A DNA stretch of 64,000 nucleotides from Hirudinaria manillensis (Eukaryota > Annelida > Clitellata > Hirudinida > Hirudinidae): contig CM067533.1 in the NCBI GenBank assembly GCA_034509925.1, positions 6,914,535-6,978,534 of the forward strand. The letters are read 5' to 3'. The notes beneath the pieces were generated by a model that saw only the letters and a program-made list of their open reading frames with translations, did no database searches and had not been told where the DNA came from. How positions within the stretch are numbered: the stretch's first letter is position 1; each line of letters opens with the position of its first letter. Positions 63,569 through 64,000 of this stretch are shown here, piece by piece. A program made the position numbers and the translations under genes.

Positions 63569-64000
63569 GTAAGAAAGGACAAGCAAAACGATTTCAATAG
63601 TTATTATAAATATAATTTTAAAGATATAATTTCAATTGACAATGTTATTGGCAATAAATGCATAATATCTGGTATTTATAAAATAATGTTTTATTTTAAT
63701 ATTTATAAAAACAACATTTATTGGAGACTTTATTGTGGGGCATTAGGCGATTTATGAACATCCATTGTTTGCCGGGTCCACTATTGAAGAGCTTTTGGAG
63801 GTTCTTGTACTTTCATGTTGTACTTTGTTCTACTTTTATTATCAAGTATTCTAAACGCTATGTAACATAACGCTTTATTATATTTATTATTATTATTATT
63901 ATTATTCTATAATTATTAATCATAATTACTGAATTGTTATAAATCATATCATGAAACAATTTATTGAACTTTCTTCCTTGCTGGTCACTAAAACTTCAAT
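63569..64000. other. AT-rich sequence to the window edge
   Basis: Short ATT run near 63880-63905; nothing else recognised. Confidence 0.5.

Overview
The window looks like AT-rich nuclear DNA from an invertebrate animal. The evidence is genes split by GT-AG introns, neuropeptide-type GPCRs, a SUEL-lectin/CUB-like/sushi-like membrane protein, 3' ends of non-LTR retrotransposons, and a very high load of simple repeats. A lophotrochozoan (annelid- or mollusc-like) genome is my best guess, held weakly. Nothing prokaryotic or viral is evident. Most long open frames (runs of Asn, Ile, Leu, Ser, Asp, Tyr and so on) are translated microsatellites and are not genes.

Four protein-coding genes are well supported, all on the minus strand. 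Two are closely related rhodopsin-like GPCRs about 18 kb apart (5077-6487 and 23413-24977), each with two coding exons and one phase-2 intron in extracellular loop 2. The third is a single-coding-exon PTB/PID-domain adaptor (29864-31318) with a probable 5'UTR intron. The fourth, just upstream of it in the same orientation, is a multi-exon single-pass cell-surface protein that I pieced together from seven exons (40985 down to 32813). Its order is SUEL lectin, CUB-like module, sushi-like module, transmembrane helix and a His-run-bearing cytoplasmic tail. Its signal-peptide exon was not found. The seven exons join in one open frame (1893 nt plus one carried base).

Mobile DNA: a LINE 3' end at the left edge (1-255), a second LINE 3' end with 3'UTR and AAT tail (18001-18614), a probable minus-strand retroinsert flanked by AAT arrays (46553-46798), a retroposed 3' end with AATAAA and an A-tail (27572 to about 27860), and three tRNA-SINE-like remnants (about 8345-8480, 10455-10500, 29600-29660).

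Repeats: the first 30 kb and the introns are dominated by AAT arrays and three AATAT pentanucleotide arrays. From about 36 kb to the right end the DNA is studded with mixed GAT/GAC (ATC/GTC) triplet tracts, CCAT/CCGT tetranucleotides, CAA tracts and several minisatellites. Between the repeats in 42-59 kb lie patches of higher GC with clustered binding-site-like words (E-box, CRE, octamer, CArG, E2F/YY1). These are plausible regulatory DNA of a gene desert or a large intron, possibly upstream of the lectin receptor gene.

I found no clearly new enzymatic or defence system. The best leads are the lectin/CUB/sushi receptor with its phase-1 modular exons, the GPCR pair whose coding sequence is homogenised while introns and ends differ, and the AAT-flanked retroinserts.
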